Assembly: GCA_002454815.1 (NCBI GenBank)
Contig: DKJL01000017.1
Coordinates: 1 to 64,000, forward strand
Length of the DNA stretch: 64,000 nucleotides
Source of the DNA: Flavobacteriales bacterium UBA6693
Lineage (GTDB): Bacteria; Bacteroidota; Bacteroidia; Flavobacteriales; Weeksellaceae
Direction: 5' to 3'
Under the pieces are notes generated by a model. The model ran no database searches. It worked only from the letters and a program-made list of their open reading frames with translations, and was not told the DNA's origin. Each line of letters opens with the position of its first letter. The first letter of the stretch is position 1. This document shows, one piece after another, positions 23,520-32,981 of this stretch. Position numbers and translations under genes: made by a program.

Positions 23520-26477
23520 TTAAAATTTCACATTTAAATTAAATCCAAATGTTTTAACACTAGGATATTGGGTAGAATTTGCGAGTCCTTTTCCGTTACC
23601 GTTGGTAAAGCTGGTTTCAGGGTCTGCATAGTTTAAGTTGTCATCAGCATATTTTACAAAAGGATTTCTCGCGTGTACCCCAAACGTCAGTTCGTCGACT
23701 CCGGTATGATGCAAAACGCTCTTAGGTAAAGTATAGCTAAGAGAGATCTCTCTAACTTTAAATGCGGAAGCATCAATAAGGAAGTTTTCGCCAATTGTGT
23801 TGTAAATACTTGAGTAGTAGGATAACACTCCACTATAGTTAGCCCTGTTACCACCAACGTATACATCGGTATTAGGAACATAAGCACCTGAACTGTTCAT
23901 GTAAACTGAGTTAGGAATAATGTATCCCTGCTCTCTGTCGAATGATCCGGACTCGTAAATTGTCCCGTTGAATGATAAACTACTTGCTCCGATTGCCACA
24001 AATTTGTGTCCTGTACGATAGTCAAGCACTCCGCCTAATTTAAATCCTTTGTATTTAAAGTTAGTAGTGAATCCGAGAATATGTTTTGGTGCAGAAGTCC
24101 CTGCATTTTGTAAAGTGGAAGTGAGTAGCGGGTTACCGGTGGTGGCGTTCACGATGATACGGCCCTGATCATCTCTTTGATACATATTAACCTTGATCAA
24201 AGGGAAAAGTTCGCCTTCTTTTGCATAAATACCTGCTTGAGAACCCCAGGTGGCTAAGCTTACCTCATCGGTTTCGTCAGTTACCTTTAAAACTCTTGAT
24301 TCAGCTGTATAATAGGAAAAGTTCATGTCCCACGCAAAGTCTCTTGTTCTAATTGGAGTAATACCTAAATCTAGTTCTAACCCTTTCGATCTCATCTGGC
24401 CGATGTTGATCAATTTGGTATTGATGCCGGACGCAAATGAAGCAGTTTGGCTGGTAATAAGATCTTTGGTGTCCTGTTGGAAGATAGAGCCGCCAAGCGT
24501 GATCCTATCCCGTAAAAATCCGAGAACTAAGTTTACCTCCTTGCTCGTTACGAATTCCGGCTTAATCAGCGGATCCGTTTGGTTCAGACTGTTTTGGTAG
24601 GAAATTGCACCATTGGTGAAAGGAAAGCCTACGCCGTTTTGTGCAATAGCGTTGATACCATACCAGCCCACAGAGCTAGAGTTACCTACACGCGCCCAGC
24701 TTGCTGCTACTTTCATGTAATTAAACGAATCACCACCAAAATCAAATGCTTTGGTCGGTACGAAAGAGATACCAACTGAAGGGTAGAAGTAAGTATTATT
24801 ATCTTCTGGCAGAACTGAAGTCCACTCATTTCGGCCTGTCGCGTTTAAGAATAAAAAATCTTTAAAGGATAAATCTAGATTTGCAAAAAAGGCATAAGAA
24901 TTTCTTCTGTATTCTGCGTTGGATAATGCTCCAGGAGAAAACGGTTTTTTCACATTCGTAATAGAGTATACTCCGGGGATATCCAGGTTTGTACCTCCCG
25001 CCTGCGAAATTTTATACTGTCTTTCCTGGTAGTTGTGACCCAATGTTAAATTCGCGTTAATGTCTTCCGAAAGATCATAATCGAAATTAATTAATAAATC
25101 ACCGTAATACTTCAAGTCATTTGTTTGGGAGATGGTTAGATTGGAGATCATCGGGCTGATCGATGCTCTGTAGTCGGGATGGATCTCTGCATTTGACCAG
25201 TCATCCTGATAATCAGTGGTACTGCCGTTGTTATTCTGAATATTTCCCGAGTATCGAATGTTTATGTGATCATTCAATTTGTACCCTAAGCCGGCCGTTG
25301 CGGATAAAAAGCTTCCCAGATAATTGTTTCGGTTATGCTTGATGAGCCAGTAGGGGTTATTATAATAGATATTCCACGCATATGCCCGGTCTGCATAGTC
25401 TTTGTAAGCCGTAATTGGGATGTCTGTAGAAGACTGAAGTAAGTCAAAATAAAGTCCACCATCTGTCTGGCTGGTATTTCTTCTAATGTAGTTCACAGAT
25501 CCTTCAATATTCCACTTGTCCATCTTCACGCCTCCCTTAAAGAGTAGCGAGGTTCTTTCGTTTGTGTCATCCTGGATTACAAAATCACGTCGTGAATGTG
25601 ACACGTTTAATAACGCATATTTCCCTTCGCTCCCAGCATTAAACGTTAAATCATTCGTAAATATCGAACCAATGTCGAAGAATTTTTTAACTTCATCTCT
25701 CGCGGAATAGGCTCCCATAACCTGTGCAGGAATATCACCGGAAGTAAAATCGTCCATACCATAGTTCCAACTGTCCAAATTTATGAATCCGTCACCATCA
25801 TAATCATATAACGGATAACCGTACGTAGTCATCGATCCGTCGAAAGCAGGTCCCCACGCACCGTTTTCGTAAGCATCCCGGTCGCCGTCCCAACCTTGGC
25901 CGTACCGTGTCTGTCGTTTCGGCAAGGCAGTCACTGTTTCGAAGTCAATGTTTGAATTATAAGTCACCGCAAGGCCTCTTCTTGCGCCCTGGCGTGTAGT
26001 CACGACAATTACACCATTCACACCATCTGATCCGTAAAGTGCTGATCCTTGCGCACCTTTGATAACGTTAACGGATTCGATAACATCAGCCGGCAATTGC
26101 TGCAGTATAGAAGCAGTTGAAATAGATCCGTCAATTACGATCAAAGCCTCATTATTACCTGTGATCGATCTGCTCCCTCTAAGTTGGATCGAGCTGGTGC
26201 TGTTAACACTGCTGTTTGTCTGCGTAATTTGTAATCCGGTTACTTTACCGGTAAGTGCCTCGATTGCGTTCGAATTTCCAGCTTGTGTTAAAACCTCACT
26301 GGTTACAACTTGCTGCGCAGATGTTTGAGCATCTACTTTTTTCTTGATTCCTAAAGCGCCGGTGATTACTACTTCACCAATGTCCTGTGTTTTAATTGTG
26401 TCCTTTTTTTGCCCACTTATTATTGTAAACGAAGCTGTAAGAACCACAATGAAGACGCTTGTTGTTAATTTCTTCAT
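23520..26477 (-). CDS. SusC/RagA-like TonB-dependent outer membrane transporter (copy 1)
   Basis: This 985-residue protein has a signal peptide (MKKLTTSVFIVVLTASF), a TonB-box-like stretch (TQDIGEVVITG), a plug domain with the SusC signature (LQLRGSRSITGNNEALIVIDG and VNVIKGAQGSALYG), and a 22-strand barrel ending in FGFNLNVKF. The carboxypeptidase-like N-terminal domain found in many SusC proteins is absent. The N-terminus and promoter closely match those of the second SusC (29253-32174), but the barrels differ strongly, so the two probably take up different substrates. Confidence 0.95.
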   Translation of the reverse strand: MKKLTTSVFIVVLTASFTIISGQKKDTIKTQDIGEVVITGALGIKKKVDAQTSAQQVVTSEVLTQAGNSNAIEALTGKVTGLQITQTNSSVNSTSSIQLRGSRSITGNNEALIVIDGSISTASILQQLPADVIESVNVIKGAQGSALYGSDGVNGVIVVTTRQGARRGLAVTYNSNIDFETVTALPKRQTRYGQGWDGDRDAYENGAWGPAFDGSMTTYGYPLYDYDGDGFINLDSWNYGMDDFTSGDIPAQVMGAYSARDEVKKFFDIGSIFTNDLTFNAGSEGKYALLNVSHSRRDFVIQDDTNERTSLLFKGGVKMDKWNIEGSVNYIRRNTSQTDGGLYFDLLQSSTDIPITAYKDYADRAYAWNIYYNNPYWLIKHNRNNYLGSFLSATAGLGYKLNDHINIRYSGNIQNNNGSTTDYQDDWSNAEIHPDYRASISPMISNLTISQTNDLKYYGDLLINFDYDLSEDINANLTLGHNYQERQYKISQAGGTNLDIPGVYSITNVKKPFSPGALSNAEYRRNSYAFFANLDLSFKDFLFLNATGRNEWTSVLPEDNNTYFYPSVGISFVPTKAFDFGGDSFNYMKVAASWARVGNSSSVGWYGINAIAQNGVGFPFTNGAISYQNSLNQTDPLIKPEFVTSKEVNLVLGFLRDRITLGGSIFQQDTKDLITSQTASFASGINTKLINIGQMRSKGLELDLGITPIRTRDFAWDMNFSYYTAESRVLKVTDETDEVSLATWGSQAGIYAKEGELFPLIKVNMYQRDDQGRIIVNATTGNPLLTSTLQNAGTSAPKHILGFTTNFKYKGFKLGGVLDYRTGHKFVAIGASSLSFNGTIYESGSFDREQGYIIPNSVYMNSSGAYVPNTDVYVGGNRANYSGVLSYYSSIYNTIGENFLIDASAFKVREISLSYTLPKSVLHHTGVDELTFGVHARNPFVKYADDNLNYADPETSFTNGNGKGLANSTQYPSVKTFGFNLNVKF

Positions 26478-26501
26478 ATCAAATTAAGTTTTTCATTTAA
26501 A

Positions 26502-26533
26502 CAAAAATGCAACGTTTCGCGCTGATAACCAAA
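26502..26533 (-). promoter_or_regulatory. promoter of the first susCD operon
   Basis: On the minus strand TTTG (26530-26533) is followed after 20 bases by CATTTTTG (26502-26509). This fits the Bacteroidota -33/-7 promoter pattern and is conserved in the second susCD copy. Confidence 0.65.
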
Positions 26534-26576
26534 TTTTTTGTTAATTAATTCTTAAATAATTGTAAAATTAGTGGCT

Positions 26577-26775
26577 ATTTGGGATATTCCTTAAAAATGA
26601 TGTTAATGTGAAACAGATGAAAAAATTGATGAAAAGCGTTTGTGGAAGCCGGATGCGGTGAAGGATGGTGTAGATGTCTTTCCACGTTTGTTGTCACCGC
26701 TGTTGTTATTTTCTCAAAGGACTTTAAGCAAAATTTCGTTAACAACTCTAAAAAATTAACAGTGCAAAACTCCTA
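26577..26775 (+). pseudogene. decayed 5' fragment of rnhB
   Basis: The DNA aligns with 32280-32470, the start of the intact rnhB. Stretches such as GTGGAAGCCGGATGCGGTGA, TTTAAGCAAAATTTCGTTAA and AAATTAACAGT are kept, while DEVGRG and later codons are broken by substitutions and indels. It sits immediately upstream of susC copy 1, just as the intact rnhB sits upstream of susC copy 2. It is the right-edge scar of a tandem duplication. Confidence 0.85.
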
Positions 26776-26779
26776 AAAT

Positions 26780-27305
26780 GAATCGGTGCAGTTAGAAATT
26801 CGTGGGAATTTATCGGGAAAGTTGTCTCCCAACTTGACTGATGAATAATAGGGTTCTGAATCAAGACTTTTATGAGATAATACTTGAATGAAGCCTAAAT
26901 CGATACACGGCTAATGCAATTTTCTTCACTTGACTATGCGTTGAAATCGTAGACCTGAAAATGTATTGCGTCTAAAAAATACGAAAAATCCCTCTCAGGG
27001 TTTGTTTTCCATCTTCCGGCGAGGCTTGGATCAGAGTTACTGGTTAATTCTGTTATCAGGACTATATGAAGAGACGGCAAGAAAAAAAGTACTTGTATAG
27101 GGGTGCTTTTTGCTGATACTGTCTGAGTTTTAATGGTTATCTCAAAATACAGTAGTGGTAGGTACATCCTTGCTGCTAGGTAACTTCGCTGCTGCTTCTG
27201 TCCAATTGACTTTATTCAACTACTGCTCAGCAGGAGAATAAGACCTTCTTTTGGGCAACACTGACATTTTTATACAAAGGGGTGGCGAAATTATCACCAG
27301 AGAAG
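26780..27305. other. non-coding remnant between the duplicated blocks
   Basis: About 520 bp lie between the rnhB remnant and the argS remnant. A 77-residue minus-strand open frame (26934-27167) has no recognisable domain and no plausible start context. I see no RNA gene. The stretch may hold other decayed material from the duplication joint. Confidence 0.5.
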
Positions 27306-27308
27306 TTT

Positions 27309-27584
27309 TTAGAGGAAAATTGTTTTTATTTTAAGATTCAGAAATCCTTTTACGACATCGTAACTTTCTGTAAAATCTGACATGGTCATGAACGCATCAT
27401 CAAGTTCCATCGCAATCGTGTCCGGACTTTTCTTCAAAACTTTAACGATAGGAAAAGTGACGATGGTAAAGTCGCCCTCGAAACCGGTTTTGTTCTGCTG
27501 TACGTCTAAAGACTGGTCGGAAATTTGGAAAACATTGTGCCGTATGTCACTGAGTTTATCTTGAATGAGCTCTTTGATCTTCAT
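27309..27584 (-). pseudogene. truncated copy of the argS 5' end
   Basis: The open frame gives 91 residues, of which the first 85 are almost identical to ArgS (MKIKELIQDKLSDIRHN and so on). It then leaves the ArgS frame through an indel (KIKTIFL instead of KIKNNFFLE). About 35 bp upstream of the start are also shared with argS. Only the additional domain for the tRNA D-loop is present, without the catalytic core, so charging activity is impossible. It is best read as the left-edge scar of the susCD duplication. The low divergence of its reading frame leaves open a selected small tRNA-binding protein. Confidence 0.85.
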
Positions 27585-27616
27585 AGTTAGATTTTGGTAG
27601 AGAAATATCCAGAAAT

Positions 27617-27642
27617 AAAAAAACCACTCCGAGGAGTGGTTT
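27617..27642 (-). terminator. terminator after the second susD
   Basis: AAACCACTCC (27621-27630) and GGAGTGGTTT (27633-27642) form a perfect stem. The A run on the left gives the U tract on the minus strand. Confidence 0.9.
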
Positions 27643-27661
27643 CAATTATAAAATCATAGGA

Positions 27662-29245
27662 TTAATTTTTATCCCAAATCAAAGGTGTATCCATTTTGTC
27701 TCCTCCGATTGCTGCTGCTGCCGCCGCATAATTCTCAGGATTCAAAGTTTGAATTACTGTTGGGTAGAATAACCTTTTAGGAAGATCATTAAGTCCCGGT
27801 ATCAGTGATTCAAAAGTATAAGTAGTGGCTCCATTTACCGGAACATTCAGAGCGTAGGATTCGCCTGGCAATAACAAAATACTTGTGTCAGGGTAACCTG
27901 TGCGTCTGTATTCTGCCCAAGCTTCATAAGGCTGCATAAACAACGCTACATATTTCTGCGTTAACACGTTAGCCTTCGTGGCTGGTGGCAGTTGTGCAAC
28001 AAACGCTGCAATATCGCTGTCGCTTACACCCCATTTTGCCATTGAGGCTGCAACACCTGCTTCGTAATGTGCTTGATCCCAACCGTTTGCTTCGCTTAAT
28101 AGAAATTCAACCTCAGAATATTCCATTAGGATCTCAGTGTAATCCTTTTTATAAACATATTTACTGAAGAAATTCGCCTGTCCTGACTGTGATGTTGACA
28201 GTGACTGATCTAAACCATAAGGCTGACCGACATAATCTGCGGGATCTGTAGATTCTACATAAGAACCATCCAGAATGCTTGCTTTAAGTGTGCCCATTGG
28301 AGCTGCATACTTAAACAATCTTGGATCTAATCCGAAATTTCCGTTTTTACCTTTTAATAGATCGATAAATACTTTAGAAACCGAGAAGTCAGAGCGAGTT
28401 CTAAAATCATTATATAACGGTGAAGGATTTACCAAACTGTTCTCGTAAGTCACTCCAACATTATCGTCATTGGACGTCATTACCCCAGAAGAAATAGCGT
28501 CTGTGATATGCGCTTCGGCTCCTGGAACGACACCTTTAACTCTTGTTGCTACTCTTAATCTTAAGGAGTTGGCGAATTTTTTAAGTTTCATTGCGTCTCC
28601 GTCGAACAATATATCTCCCTGTGTGAATACTTGTTTTTCGGTCTCGACCATAGCTGCACTTTCTTTGAGCTCTTTCAAAATATCCTCATACACTTTTGCT
28701 TGAGACGCAAATTTCGGTTTGAGAAATTCGTTGGCATTAAGTGCTTGAAAATCGGCATCAGGATTTCCATATGAATAGTAAGGGATATCGCCAAACGTAT
28801 CTGCAAGATTTAGAAATACATACGAAAGCATTACGCGTGCTGCAGCAATCTGGTTAGCGTTTGCTCCGTACGCACTTGTAGAACCAGCTGTTGCGGGGTC
28901 CGTATTCAAGTCAATGATTTTCTTATAGTTCGATGCGGCTGTATAGAGATTAGTCCATAGAGCATCACCGCTGGTCAATCTATATTGATATCTGTCTTCC
29001 TCAGTGTAATTCACCTGCGCAGAATACTGCATCCAAGGCAAGGTGACTCTAGCTGATTCAAAACTATTTCTGGTAGCGTCAGTTACAAGTTTATTCGCTC
29101 CATTCCAAATTCCGTAGCTTAGAGCTACCTCCGGAGAGTTCGGGTTCGTATTAATTCTGTCGAAATCCTGAGTACAGCTCACGATTGCCGACGAACTAAG
29201 TAAAACTGCCGCAAAAGCATAAGCAATTTTTTTTATATTTTTCAT
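27662..29245 (-). CDS. SusD/RagB-like outer membrane lipoprotein (copy 2)
   Basis: This 527-residue lipoprotein has a signal with the lipobox SSAIVSC. It has the SusD-like_2 layout, with VMLSYVFLNLADTFGDIPYYSYGN and MEYSEVEFLLSEANGWD. The C-terminal part carries a WAEYRRTGYPD motif like that of copy 1 (ETYINYRKTGYPE). It starts 7 bp after susC copy 2 and pairs with it at the cell surface. Divergence from copy 1 is large across the substrate-facing part. Confidence 0.93.
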   Translation of the reverse strand: MKNIKKIAYAFAAVLLSSSAIVSCTQDFDRINTNPNSPEVALSYGIWNGANKLVTDATRNSFESARVTLPWMQYSAQVNYTEEDRYQYRLTSGDALWTNLYTAASNYKKIIDLNTDPATAGSTSAYGANANQIAAARVMLSYVFLNLADTFGDIPYYSYGNPDADFQALNANEFLKPKFASQAKVYEDILKELKESAAMVETEKQVFTQGDILFDGDAMKLKKFANSLRLRVATRVKGVVPGAEAHITDAISSGVMTSNDDNVGVTYENSLVNPSPLYNDFRTRSDFSVSKVFIDLLKGKNGNFGLDPRLFKYAAPMGTLKASILDGSYVESTDPADYVGQPYGLDQSLSTSQSGQANFFSKYVYKKDYTEILMEYSEVEFLLSEANGWDQAHYEAGVAASMAKWGVSDSDIAAFVAQLPPATKANVLTQKYVALFMQPYEAWAEYRRTGYPDTSILLLPGESYALNVPVNGATTYTFESLIPGLNDLPKRLFYPTVIQTLNPENYAAAAAAIGGDKMDTPLIWDKN

Positions 29246-29252
29246 GATTTAT

Positions 29253-32174
29253 TTAAAATTTAAAATTAACATTGACTCCATATTGTCGCGTAGAAGGTAA
29301 TGAACCTCCTTCGAGACCCTGAATGTTTCCGGAACCATAAGAAGTGTTTTCAGGATCCATACCCTCCCAGGCAAGATTCCAAGCCAGGAGGTTTCTACCG
29401 AAAGCAGAAATTCTAACTCCTTCTAAATATCCACCTATTAGAGATTTCGGAAGATCATAACCTATAGTTAAGTCTCTCAATTTAATATAGCTGGCATCAA
29501 AAACATTAAGAGCGTCTACCACATTATAGTGCATTGCTCCCCACGCTTGTGCAGAAATGTTTTTTGTATTACGTGTACCGTCTGCTAACACACCATCCAA
29601 CACAACTCCGTCCGCACGATTGCCGCCCAAAGCAGATTCTTCAATCATACCCGAATACATCCCCCACATATGTGACGTAGAGAAGTATTTTCCTCCTTTC
29701 TGCATATCAAATAAGAATGATAAACTAAGGTTCTTGTACTTGAATGAGTTTCTGAGACCCATGTTATAATCTGGCAAAGTAGAACCTAAATTCTTGATGG
29801 CAGATGGAGTGTACCTTCCGTTTGCACCAATTATTTTATTTCCATTAGCATCGTACGTAAAATCGGTTCCGTAGATTGCGCCATAAGCTTCCCCTTCAAC
29901 TGCCAATAATCTTGCTCTAAAGGGAGCATTGGTCAGCTGATAAGTCTTTACGCCTTCATATAGTGACACGATTTTGTTGTCGTTCTGCGCAAAATTCCAG
30001 TTCATCGTCCAAGAGAAATTGTCATTTTTAACAGGAGTTAAAAATACCATCGCTTCAACACCTTTATTGCGAATTTCACCAGCATTGATCAAGTTACTTC
30101 TAAATCCGGTTGCCGGGTCAATCGTTAGAGGTAAGATTGCGTCGGTAATGTTAACGTCATAGTAAGTAACATCAAAACCAAATCTGTTTCTCAGGAAATT
30201 GGCTTCGATACCAATTTCTTTCGTTTCCTTCATCTCAGGAAGTAGGTTCGGATTATTGTTTTGAGTGCCTAATGAATATCTTGGAACTCCGTTAAAATTA
30301 ATCGCTTGATTAAAAAAGTTCATTAGTTGGTACGGGCTGGTATCACTTGCTACTTTCGCCCAACCTGCACGGATTTTACCAAAAGATAACCAACTTGGTT
30401 TAATTAAATTTGAAAAGACAAAACTACCCGTCACCGAAGGATAAAAGCCGTCTTCCGATGTCGTACTGAACCAGTCATTTCTTCCTGTAGCTTCGATGAA
30501 TAACGTTTCCTTAAAGCCTAATGAGATTGATCCGAAGACGGAGTTAACTCGCTTGTCAAAATCAGTATTTTGAGCCAAAGGAGTCTCGATACTGTTTCTC
30601 AGGTTATAGAAGTTAGGAAGGATTAATCCTCCGACGGTCTGGCCAAAAAGGCTGCTCAATTTAGAGTTTCTTCTATTCGCTCCTACGAAGGTCTGAACAG
30701 AAAAATCATCGGAAATATTCGGATTCCAGTGAATTCTACCTTCGTAATTAAACTCTGTAAAAGTTCTTGTGCTCGTAGCATACCCTGATGTTGACTGCGA
30801 ACCAATTGCTACTCTGGAATCGTTATCCTGTGAATAAATATCAGCATACACTTTTCCGACAACATAAAGGTTGTCGAGAATGTTATAAGTCATTCCGGCA
30901 TTCCCGTAAAAACGATTTCTCTTGTCATTAGACGTGTTTTCATTAATTGTCCAGTAGGGATTGTCGGAGAATAATGGTGTTCCATCATCCCAGGCTGTTC
31001 TGTTCCAGCTTCTTTGGTTGCCGTTAGGAAGCTTGTAATCTTTTAGTTTGGAAAAGTCCAATTGTCTTTGCCCCCACTGGTAGAATTTTTGTGCAACTGA
31101 GTTGTCACCGTAGCCTTGCTCCGGTCTGTTGAACCCGTGTGTCTGCACAAAATTTAATCCAGTTTCAACCTTAAATTTATCCGTAAGTTGGCTGTTGGCG
31201 TTAATCGAAAAGTTGTGCTTTTTAATGGTACTTGTCGGCACGATACCGGAGATGTCTGTATTGGTATACGAAACTCTTAAGTTCGATTTCTCAAAAGATT
31301 TTGAAACGGAAATATTGTTAGTTAATGTAATACCAGTTTGGAAAAATGAATCTACATCATGTTCTGGAGCAACCCAAGGAACTTCCTTCATATAATCGGC
31401 TGCAAATTCTGGATCAAAAGCATACCATGGCAGGTACATTAATTTTGGATCATATTTTGGACCCCATGATTCGTCCATATCGTACTCGTTAAGGTTGTAC
31501 GTGACCCCGTCGATAACCTGTGTTGGTAAAGTGTCCGCTAAACCACCGCCGTACTGTCGCTGCAACTTTGGACGGATGTAAATAGATTCAAAAGATACCC
31601 CTGAATTAAGCTCAATAGAAGTTCTGCCTCTCTTAGCCTGCTTAGTTGTGTAAATAATTACCCCATTCGACGCTCTGGATCCATAAAGCGCTGCCGCTGG
31701 ACCACCTTTCAGTACCGTTACCGATTCTACATCATCAGGGTTAATGTCAAAAGTAGTATCACCATAATCTCTACCTCCAGCTCCTCTTTGAGTATTGGTG
31801 TCATTAATATTACTGTTGTCCAAAGGCACACCATCAACAATGATAAGTGGGCGGTTTTCACCAATGATAGAACTTACCCCTCGCATAAGAATTCGAGTGG
31901 ATCCACCCATTGATGACGGCGAAGTAACGGTAACACCGGCAACATTCCCCGATAATGCGCTTAGAGCATTGTTTTGCCCCGCATCGGAAAGGGTCTCCCC
32001 GGAAACTTCCTGTGCAGCATACCCAATGGATTTTTTCTCTCTCTTAATACCAAGAGCTGTAACTACTACGCCCTCGATATCCTGCGTCTTAACTGTATCT
32101 CTCACCTGTGCATTTACCAAAGCAAATGACGAAGTCAAAACCACCGCTAAAACGCTTGTTGTTAGTTTCTTCAT
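29253..32174 (-). CDS. SusC/RagA-like TonB-dependent outer membrane transporter (copy 2)
   Basis: This 973-residue protein starts MKKLTTSVLAVVLTSSF, almost the same signal peptide as copy 1. It has TQDIEGVVVTALGI, the plug signature (ILMRGVSSIIGENRPLIIVDG and VTVLKGGPAAALYG), and a barrel ending in YGVNVNFKF. Like copy 1 it lacks the carboxypeptidase-like N-terminal domain. The promoter and leader are homologous to those of copy 1. It is transcribed divergently from rnhB. Confidence 0.95.
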   Translation of the reverse strand: MKKLTTSVLAVVLTSSFALVNAQVRDTVKTQDIEGVVVTALGIKREKKSIGYAAQEVSGETLSDAGQNNALSALSGNVAGVTVTSPSSMGGSTRILMRGVSSIIGENRPLIIVDGVPLDNSNINDTNTQRGAGGRDYGDTTFDINPDDVESVTVLKGGPAAALYGSRASNGVIIYTTKQAKRGRTSIELNSGVSFESIYIRPKLQRQYGGGLADTLPTQVIDGVTYNLNEYDMDESWGPKYDPKLMYLPWYAFDPEFAADYMKEVPWVAPEHDVDSFFQTGITLTNNISVSKSFEKSNLRVSYTNTDISGIVPTSTIKKHNFSINANSQLTDKFKVETGLNFVQTHGFNRPEQGYGDNSVAQKFYQWGQRQLDFSKLKDYKLPNGNQRSWNRTAWDDGTPLFSDNPYWTINENTSNDKRNRFYGNAGMTYNILDNLYVVGKVYADIYSQDNDSRVAIGSQSTSGYATSTRTFTEFNYEGRIHWNPNISDDFSVQTFVGANRRNSKLSSLFGQTVGGLILPNFYNLRNSIETPLAQNTDFDKRVNSVFGSISLGFKETLFIEATGRNDWFSTTSEDGFYPSVTGSFVFSNLIKPSWLSFGKIRAGWAKVASDTSPYQLMNFFNQAINFNGVPRYSLGTQNNNPNLLPEMKETKEIGIEANFLRNRFGFDVTYYDVNITDAILPLTIDPATGFRSNLINAGEIRNKGVEAMVFLTPVKNDNFSWTMNWNFAQNDNKIVSLYEGVKTYQLTNAPFRARLLAVEGEAYGAIYGTDFTYDANGNKIIGANGRYTPSAIKNLGSTLPDYNMGLRNSFKYKNLSLSFLFDMQKGGKYFSTSHMWGMYSGMIEESALGGNRADGVVLDGVLADGTRNTKNISAQAWGAMHYNVVDALNVFDASYIKLRDLTIGYDLPKSLIGGYLEGVRISAFGRNLLAWNLAWEGMDPENTSYGSGNIQGLEGGSLPSTRQYGVNVNFKF

Positions 32175-32198
32175 ATCAAATTAAGTTTTTCATTGAAG

Positions 32199-32230
32199 CA
32201 AAAATGCAATGTTTCCTCGTAACAACCAAA
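32199..32230 (-). promoter_or_regulatory. promoter of the second susCD operon
   Basis: On the minus strand TTTG (32227-32230) is followed after exactly 20 bases by CATTTTTG (32199-32206), with the same spacing and -7 sequence as the first susCD promoter. Confidence 0.65.
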
Positions 32231-32306
32231 TTTTTTGTTAAATAAATCTTAACTAATTTGTAATTTTGGCACCAAAAGGGAATATTCGTTGTTAATAAAG
32301 GTGGAG

Positions 32307-32936
32307 ATGAGACTAAAGAAAAGCTGGTCCAAAGACATGGTGGAAGCAGGTTGCGATGAGGTAGGGCGCGGATGCCTTTCCGGTCCCGTCGTGGCTGCAG
32401 CTGTGATTCTGCCAAAGAATTTTAAGCAAAATTTCGTTAACGATTCCAAGAAATTAACAGTCAAAAAACGCTTGGAACTGGATGCTTATATCAAAGACAA
32501 TGCGACGGAATTTGCCATTGCAGAACTTTCACCGTCGTCAATAGATGAACATAACATTCTCAATGCAAGCATCTACGCCATGCACCGCGCCCTGGATCAA
32601 CTGAAAACCAAACCCGAATTCGTGATCGTCGACGGCAACCGTTTTCATCCTTATCCTTTTACACCACATCAATGTATTGTCCAGGGAGACGCGAAATTTC
32701 TTTCTATTGCCTGCGCTTCAATCATTGCTAAGAACTACCGGGACGAACTCATGCTGCAGCTGCACGAAGAATTTCCGCAGTACGGCTGGAACCGCAATAT
32801 GGGTTACGCGACCCGGGAGCACCGCCGGGCGCTGGTGGAGTTTGGTCCCACCGTTCATCACCGCCAATCTTTTCGGCTGGATTATTCCTCCGATTTTTTG
32901 GAAGCTGAACCCGAACCGCCGTCATTAGTTATATAA
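32307..32936 (+). CDS. rnhB: ribonuclease HII
   Basis: RNase HII cuts RNA in RNA-DNA hybrids and starts removal of misincorporated ribonucleotides. The 209-residue protein has the catalytic signature AGCDEVGRGCLSGPVVAAAV near residues 15-34, and the further acidic residues in VIVDGN and the CASIIAKNYRD region. The ATG at 32307 is chosen because it follows a purine-rich AAAGGTGGAG and gives the usual N-terminus. An upstream TTG at 32289 in the same frame is less likely. It diverges from susC copy 2. Confidence 0.95.
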   Translation: MRLKKSWSKDMVEAGCDEVGRGCLSGPVVAAAVILPKNFKQNFVNDSKKLTVKKRLELDAYIKDNATEFAIAELSPSSIDEHNILNASIYAMHRALDQLKTKPEFVIVDGNRFHPYPFTPHQCIVQGDAKFLSIACASIIAKNYRDELMLQLHEEFPQYGWNRNMGYATREHRRALVEFGPTVHHRQSFRLDYSSDFLEAEPEPPSLVI

Positions 32937-32966
32937 AAAACGGAAGCTGCCTGCTTCCGTTTTTTT
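32935..32966. terminator. bidirectional terminator between rnhB and yidC
   Basis: CGGAAGC (32941-32947) and GCTTCCG (32953-32959) form the stem. A residues on the left and T residues on the right serve both converging genes. Confidence 0.9.
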
Positions 32967-32981
32967 ACTTTAATTTTTCGC

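Noticed and set aside
26934..27167. 77-residue open frame between the rnhB and argS remnants
   Set aside because: It lies in the joint of a duplication between two pseudogene scars, has no known domain, and looks like chance.
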